Part shown: positions 32,990 through 36,814 of the stretch, piece after piece
How positions within the stretch are numbered: the first letter of the stretch is position 1
How the letters are laid out: each line of letters opens with the position of its first letter
Assembly (NCBI GenBank): GCA_049281195.1
Contig: JBAPRR010000174.1
Coordinates: forward strand, 1-36,814
Direction of reading: 5' to 3'
DNA from: JBAPRR01 sp049281195
Lineage (GTDB): Bacteria; Actinomycetota; Acidimicrobiia; Acidimicrobiales; CAVXTF01
DNA: 36,814 nucleotides
Program-made: the position numbers and the translations under genes
Notes under the pieces: model-generated
Told to the model about the DNA's origin: nothing
Database searches by the model: none
What the model saw: the letters and a program-made list of their open reading frames with translations, nothing else

Positions 32990-34650
32990 ACGGCGCGCAG
33001 CTCATCCTGTCGACGCTGGCGTCGAACGGCATCGAGGTCACATTCGCCAATCCCGGTACGTCCGAAATGCATTTCGTCGCCGCGCTCGAGTCCGTTCCCG
33101 AGATGCGTGGCGTGCTCGGGCTTTTCGAAGGGGTCGTGACCGGCGCCGCAGACGGATACGGGCGGATCTCGGGAAAGCCGGCCGCGACGCTTCTTCATCT
33201 CGGGCCGGGACTGGCGAACGGCCTGGCCAATCTTCATAACGCCCGAAGAGCGAGGACCCCGATCGTGAACCTTGTCGGGGATCACGCCACCTACCACAAG
33301 CGATACGACCCTCCTCTCGAATCGGACATCGAATCTCTTGCCACGCCCATGTCCGGATGGGTTCATTCGTGCGCACATCCCGACGCGCTCCGCACCGACG
33401 TGCACGCCGCGATCGGCGCCGCGTGGGGGCCGCCCAGACGGGTTGCGACGCTCATAGTGCCTGCCGACATCTCGTGGCTCCCGGCTGAAACTCCCGTGGG
33501 CTCCGTCACACCTCTGAATACCCACAACGGCCGTTATGCGCAGGTCCAAACCGACGTGATCGAAGGAGTGGCGAAGGCGCTGCGCGCTCCCGGCCGTTCC
33601 GCGTTACTGCTCGGCGGAACCGCGCTCAGACGACGCTCTCTCGAGGCCGCGGCGAGAATCTGCGCGTCAACAGGCGCGAAGCTTTTGGGTGAGACGTTCC
33701 CCGCGGTCATGGAGCGCGGTGCGGGGATCCCCGCCGTCGAACGCCTGGGATATCTGGCCGAATTCGCCATCGCTCAGCTCGAAGGAATCAGCACTCTCGT
33801 AATCGTCGACACGAACGCTCCCGTCTCGTTCTTCGCCTATCCCGACAAGCCGAGTGACCTTGTACCGGCCGGTTGCGCGGTGCATGTACTCGCTACCGGG
33901 TCCGAGAATGCTCCGGGCGCTCTCGAATCTCTTGCTGATCTGATGGAAGAGCCGGGCAGTGTCCCACCGGATGATTTAGCTGCTGGTCACGGTGCTGCGG
34001 GAAGTGGGGTCTCGTCGGCGGCGTCAGGGTCGGCGTCGGCGTCGGCGGTCATGAGCGAACGGCCCGCAGCACCCACGGGCGTGTTGAACGCAAAGGCCGT
34101 CGGTGACGCGGTCGGCTATCTGCTGCCGGAGGGCGCCGTCGTCTCTGACGAATCCAACACCGCCGGCATCTACCTGAACGGCGCGACAGCAGGGTGCCCG
34201 CCCCACGAATGGATGTGCCTCACCGGCGGATCGATCGGACAGGGAATGCCCGTTGCGACAGGTGCTGCGATCGCGATCGCGGGGCAAGGCCGCCGGGTCC
34301 TTTCCCTACAGGCTGACGGCAGCGCTATGTACACCTTTCAGTCGCTTTGGACGCAGGCCCGGGAATCGCTCGACGTAACGACGGTCATCTTCCAGAACCA
34401 TTCCTACGCCATCCTCGAGCTCGAGCTGGCGCGTGTCGGTGCGGCTGGTGCCGCTGGTCAAGGGCCGATCGCTAAGTCGATGCTGAATCTCGATCCTCCC
34501 GACATCGACTTCGTATCGCTTTCGAAAGGCATGGGAGTTCCTGCATCGAAGGCCACAACCGCCGAAGAATTCACCGAACTTTTGGGGCGATCCATCAACG
34601 AGCCCGGACCATCTGTCATTGTGGCTGACATCGGTAGAGGAATTGGTTAG
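32986..34650 (+). CDS. Thiamine-diphosphate enzyme, acetolactate synthase large-subunit-like
   Basis: A 554-residue ThDP enzyme. The N-terminal PYR domain has Glu48 in GLFEGVVTGAADGYGR, the residue that activates ThDP. A central domain follows (about 190-325). A Ser/Ala/Gly-rich linker (about 330-362) leads to the PP domain, where the metal/ThDP motif is ADGSAMY (Asp444) with Asn in FQNHSY; the usual first Gly of GDG is Ala. FANPGTSEMHFVAALE and GLANGLANLHNARRARTPIVN match a subgroup annotated as acetolactate synthase but separate from IlvB. No small regulatory subunit is nearby. Benzoylformate decarboxylase or glyoxylate carboligase-type reactions are possible. Coupling to a GlcD-like oxidase suggests a 2-oxoacid made by that enzyme as substrate. 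Confidence 0.87.
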   Translation: MNGAQLILSTLASNGIEVTFANPGTSEMHFVAALESVPEMRGVLGLFEGVVTGAADGYGRISGKPAATLLHLGPGLANGLANLHNARRARTPIVNLVGDHATYHKRYDPPLESDIESLATPMSGWVHSCAHPDALRTDVHAAIGAAWGPPRRVATLIVPADISWLPAETPVGSVTPLNTHNGRYAQVQTDVIEGVAKALRAPGRSALLLGGTALRRRSLEAAARICASTGAKLLGETFPAVMERGAGIPAVERLGYLAEFAIAQLEGISTLVIVDTNAPVSFFAYPDKPSDLVPAGCAVHVLATGSENAPGALESLADLMEEPGSVPPDDLAAGHGAAGSGVSSAASGSASASAVMSERPAAPTGVLNAKAVGDAVGYLLPEGAVVSDESNTAGIYLNGATAGCPPHEWMCLTGGSIGQGMPVATGAAIAIAGQGRRVLSLQADGSAMYTFQSLWTQARESLDVTTVIFQNHSYAILELELARVGAAGAAGQGPIAKSMLNLDPPDIDFVSLSKGMGVPASKATTAEEFTELLGRSINEPGPSVIVADIGRGIG

Positions 34651-34653
34651 CGA

Positions 34654-35850
34654 GTGACGGATCCGGGTGCACCTAGCGTGCCGACGGTGGGGCCTGGCGC
34701 TCCTGTCCCCACAGTGGTGCCTGGCGGATCTGTGCCTGGCGCTCCTGTGCCTGGTGGATCTGTGCCTGGAGCTCCTGTGGCCGGCGGTTCTGTGGGCGGT
34801 TCTACTCCCGGGCCTTTGGGTGCAGGCGACTACGCAGTCGAGACCAACGGCCTCACCAAGCGATTCGGGAAGAACGTGGTTGTCGATGCGGTGGACCTGC
34901 GGATCCCTCGTGGTTGCGCGTTCGGATACCTGGGTCCGAACGGTGCGGGAAAGACGACGCTGATCCGGCTGCTCCTCGGATTGCTGAGGGCTGATTCGGG
35001 GTCCATGGCACTTCTCGGGTATCCGGTTCCATCCGAGCGGGCGACTGCCCTCTCGAAGGTGGGGGCGATCGTCGACGAGCCACGGTTTCATCGTCACCTG
35101 TCCGGAATGCAGAACCTGCGGATCATTGCGTCTGCGCGAGAACCTGCTGCACACAAACGAATCGGACCGGCTCTCGAGCGGGTGGGCCTCACGGAGAAAG
35201 CCAACGAGCGCGTCGCCCGCTACTCGATGGGTATGCGCCAGCGCCTGGGCGTAGCGGCGTGCCTGCTCGGTGATCCTGATCTTTTGATCCTCGACGAGCC
35301 CATGAACGGACTCGATCCTGCCGGCATGCGCGAGATGCGGGGAATGATCCTCGGTCTCGTCGACGAGGGACGGACCGTTGTCTTGTCGTCCCACCTGCTC
35401 GACGAGGTCCAGCGCACCTGTCATGCGGTTGCGATCGTCGACAGGGGAAGGGTCGTCAGGCAGGGAACGATCGAGGATCTGCTGCAGGCGACCAATGTCG
35501 GTTTGCAGATCGAATGCCGCCCAGCGGACCGCGCTCACCAGATCGTGTCCGAGATGCTGTTTGTTTCAGGCATCCCGGTCGTGACCGGGGTCCAGGTCGG
35601 TGTAGACGGGCTCGGCATCACGCTCAGCCCACAAGCGACCCGAGATCACGTCGCGGAGATGAACAGGCGACTGGTTGATGCCGGTGTCGCCGTCTACCGG
35701 CTACAGCCGGTGCGAGCATCACTGGAGGACTGGTTCCTTACTGTTACGACGGCGCTCGGACACGATGGACCGCAAGCTCCCCCTCCGATGCCCGACGGTT
35801 CTCCGGCTTCACCCAATGCCCCTCTATCTTCCGGAGCGAGCGGTGTCTGA
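34654..35850 (+). CDS. ABC transporter ATP-binding protein (ABC-2 export type)
   Basis: A 398-residue ATPase. Walker A is GPNGAGKTT (94-102), the Q-loop region is IVDEPRFH, the signature is YSMGMRQRLGVA, Walker B is LLILDEPMNGLDP and the switch histidine is in LSSHLLDE. The CcmA/NatA-like form goes with ABC-2 export permeases such as the one encoded next, whose GTG overlaps this gene by 8 nt. The first 55 residues are a Pro/Gly/Val/Ala-rich extension made of 10-residue repeats. The true start could be any of several in-frame GTGs there; GTG 34654, 3 nt after the preceding stop, is the first. The C-terminal 140 residues include a DUF4162-like segment. The substrate is unknown. Confidence 0.9.
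   Translation: MTDPGAPSVPTVGPGAPVPTVVPGGSVPGAPVPGGSVPGAPVAGGSVGGSTPGPLGAGDYAVETNGLTKRFGKNVVVDAVDLRIPRGCAFGYLGPNGAGKTTLIRLLLGLLRADSGSMALLGYPVPSERATALSKVGAIVDEPRFHRHLSGMQNLRIIASAREPAAHKRIGPALERVGLTEKANERVARYSMGMRQRLGVAACLLGDPDLLILDEPMNGLDPAGMREMRGMILGLVDEGRTVVLSSHLLDEVQRTCHAVAIVDRGRVVRQGTIEDLLQATNVGLQIECRPADRAHQIVSEMLFVSGIPVVTGVQVGVDGLGITLSPQATRDHVAEMNRRLVDAGVAVYRLQPVRASLEDWFLTVTTALGHDGPQAPPPMPDGSPASPNAPLSSGASGV
34720..34794 (+). repeat. 30-bp in-frame tandem repeat in the ABC ATPase extension
   Basis: Two 30-nt units (34720-34749 and 34750-34779) match except at two third-codon positions, and a half unit follows to 34794. They encode PGGSVPGAPV-PGGSVPGAPV-AGGSV. Each unit carries two in-frame GTG codons. 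Confidence 0.9.
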
Positions 35851-36814
35851 CGCCACTGGGATCATGCAGGGGCCTCCGCCCGCCACTCACGCCGTATCGA
35901 GGGTGATAACACCCGATCACCGGGGTTCGTGGATTCCGCCGTGGAGACTCGTCACTTCCAAGTTGATGGAACTTCGCAAAAGGCGCGGAATGATGGTTGC
36001 GGTCCTGTTGCTTTCAGTCGGCGTGATGGTCGTGCTGAACGCCATCTTCCTCATTCTTCACGCTGCCGATCCCGCCACCTACGGGCCTGCGGGCGGCATC
36101 AACAAGCTCCGTGCGTTCAGCCTTGCCTTCATTCAGGTTTTCGGTATTTCAGCGATCCTGATCGGTGCGGCATCCGGTTCGACCGACCTGTCCGACGGGA
36201 TGTTCCGGCACCTTGTATCCACCGGAAGGTCGCGACTGGCGCTCTTCGTTTCGCGCATCCCGGCGGGACTGTTGTTGATCCTGCCCATCACTGCATTCGC
36301 CTACCTGGTCGAGTCCCTGATTGCGGTCTACGCCGCTCCAACGGGACTTCAGACGATCATCGGGGGAATCAAGCGCGCCCAAATCGGAAGTGGGGGATCG
36401 GTAGTGATCAGCCCCCACGTGGTCATGGCGTCGGCCGTGCCTTCGACACGCCTGCTCATTGAAGTCGGTGGATGGTTGATGCTCGAGGTGGCGGTTGCCT
36501 TCGTCATAGGGCTCGGCCTTGGCTCGCTCACCGGATCACGATCGGCCACGATCGCGATTCTGATCGCCATGCAGCTCATCGTGACCCCCATACTGAGCGG
36601 TGTGTCGATCCCACACCTCATCAACCTGCAACGCGCATTCGTCGGTGTCGCGCTGGGTCAGCTCGAACCTTCGGGATTGACCGGCATCGGTGGTAACGGC
36701 GGTGGTGGGATGGGACCGATTGTGTCGATACCACCGATGCCGGCCTTTGGGGTTGTGATTGTCATCCTCGGTTGGGTCGTCGGCTGGTTGATCCTCGGAG
36801 CCTGGAGGATGGCG
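35843..36814 (+). CDS. ABC-2-type transporter permease (3' end outside window)
   Basis: The frame is open from GTG 35843 to the window edge, 324 codons with no stop, so the gene is cut by the window. The start overlaps the ATPase gene by 8 nt. After a polar N-terminus, PPWRLVTSKLMELRKRRG precedes the first helix (MMVAVLLLSVGVMVVLNAIFLIL), a common pattern in ABC-2 permeases. Later helices include LAFIQVFGISAILIGAASG, LALFVSRIPAGLLLILPITAFAYL, LMLEVAVAFVIGLGLGSLTG and IAILIAMQLIVTPIL, and the visible part ends in another helix (FGVVIVILGWVVGWLILG). A large loop (about 165-205) lies outside or inside the membrane. The cargo is unknown. Confidence 0.85.
   Translation, partial: MSDATGIMQGPPPATHAVSRVITPDHRGSWIPPWRLVTSKLMELRKRRGMMVAVLLLSVGVMVVLNAIFLILHAADPATYGPAGGINKLRAFSLAFIQVFGISAILIGAASGSTDLSDGMFRHLVSTGRSRLALFVSRIPAGLLLILPITAFAYLVESLIAVYAAPTGLQTIIGGIKRAQIGSGGSVVISPHVVMASAVPSTRLLIEVGGWLMLEVAVAFVIGLGLGSLTGSRSATIAILIAMQLIVTPILSGVSIPHLINLQRAFVGVALGQLEPSGLTGIGGNGGGGMGPIVSIPPMPAFGVVIVILGWVVGWLILGAWRMA

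Noticed and set aside
34306..35538. 410-codon minus-strand frame across the ThDP and ABC genes
   Set aside because: It crosses two genes with intact motifs on the plus strand and encodes an Arg/His-rich sequence without family features.
35929..36462. 177-codon plus-strand frame near the right edge
   Set aside because: The frame from GTG 35843 to the window edge gives a proper ABC-2 permease with membrane helices; this frame is a shadow of it.
1..36814. tRNA, rRNA, insertion sequences or prophage genes
   Set aside because: No cloverleaf with conserved T-loop, rRNA segment, transposase, integrase or terminal inverted repeats was recognised by eye; a tRNAscan or ISfinder run would settle it.

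Overview
The window is about 36.8 kb of GC-rich DNA with dense coding and almost no phage or transposon content. It looks like a chromosomal segment of an actinomycete-type bacterium. The supporting marks are a Ddn-type deazaflavin (F420) oxidoreductase, a MarP-like membrane serine protease (CvpA domain plus trypsin-like domain), a GH15 enzyme of the kind that acts as trehalase in mycobacteria, frequent GTG/TTG starts, and very long secreted proteins made of bacterial Ig-like repeats. A lineage such as Acidimicrobiia would fit, but that placement is inference. No rRNA, tRNA, CRISPR array, integrase or transposase was seen.

Layout. 150-8104: a methyltransferase, a 1986-codon secreted protein (sialidase-like head plus 11 Ig-like repeats) and a second methyltransferase whose start codon sits in a perfect hairpin. 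8315-10894: a PAS-PAS-PAS-GGDEF-EAL c-di-GMP enzyme. 10944-13155 (minus strand): a Tat-exported lipoprotein phosphoesterase of the phospholipase C/AcpA family, and a TMEM165/GDT1-type cation exporter. 13282-19077 (plus): a 14-TM MFS exporter, an alpha/beta hydrolase, an extended SDR, the Ddn-like protein, an SRPBCC protein and a classical SDR. These look like redox or xenobiotic metabolism. 19360-22779: a second giant secreted protein, with 11 BIG2-type repeats and an IPT/TIG-like end. 22977-28409 (minus): MarP-like protease, GH15 glucosidase/trehalase, zinc-dependent glucose dehydrogenase and an MBL-fold hydrolase, in transcription order. 28533-31483 (plus): an RDD membrane protein and two bacterial-PH-domain membrane proteins. 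31607-36814 (plus): a GlcD-like FAD oxidase coupled by a 4-nt overlap to a thiamine-diphosphate enzyme, then an ABC ATPase and its permease, which runs off the window edge.

Working together. The two giant repeat proteins, the c-di-GMP enzyme and the exported phosphoesterase suggest a surface or adhesion theme, though no direct link is shown. GH15, glucose dehydrogenase and the MBL hydrolase form a plausible run from a glucoside (perhaps trehalose) to glucose to gluconolactone and onward. GlcD plus the ThDP enzyme suggest 2-hydroxyacid oxidation followed by ligation or decarboxylation of the 2-oxoacid.

Most unusual feature. Five genes (stops at 1026, 10944, 18076, 22977 and 29340) end inside a short tandem duplication that copies the stop codon (unit lengths 7, 24, 16, 17 and 19 bp). 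Duplications lying inside reading frames (66/69, 18, 18, 15 and 30 bp) are all multiples of three. This looks like a genome prone to short tandem duplication and filtered by selection on reading frame. Its relation to any described phenomenon could not be checked here.
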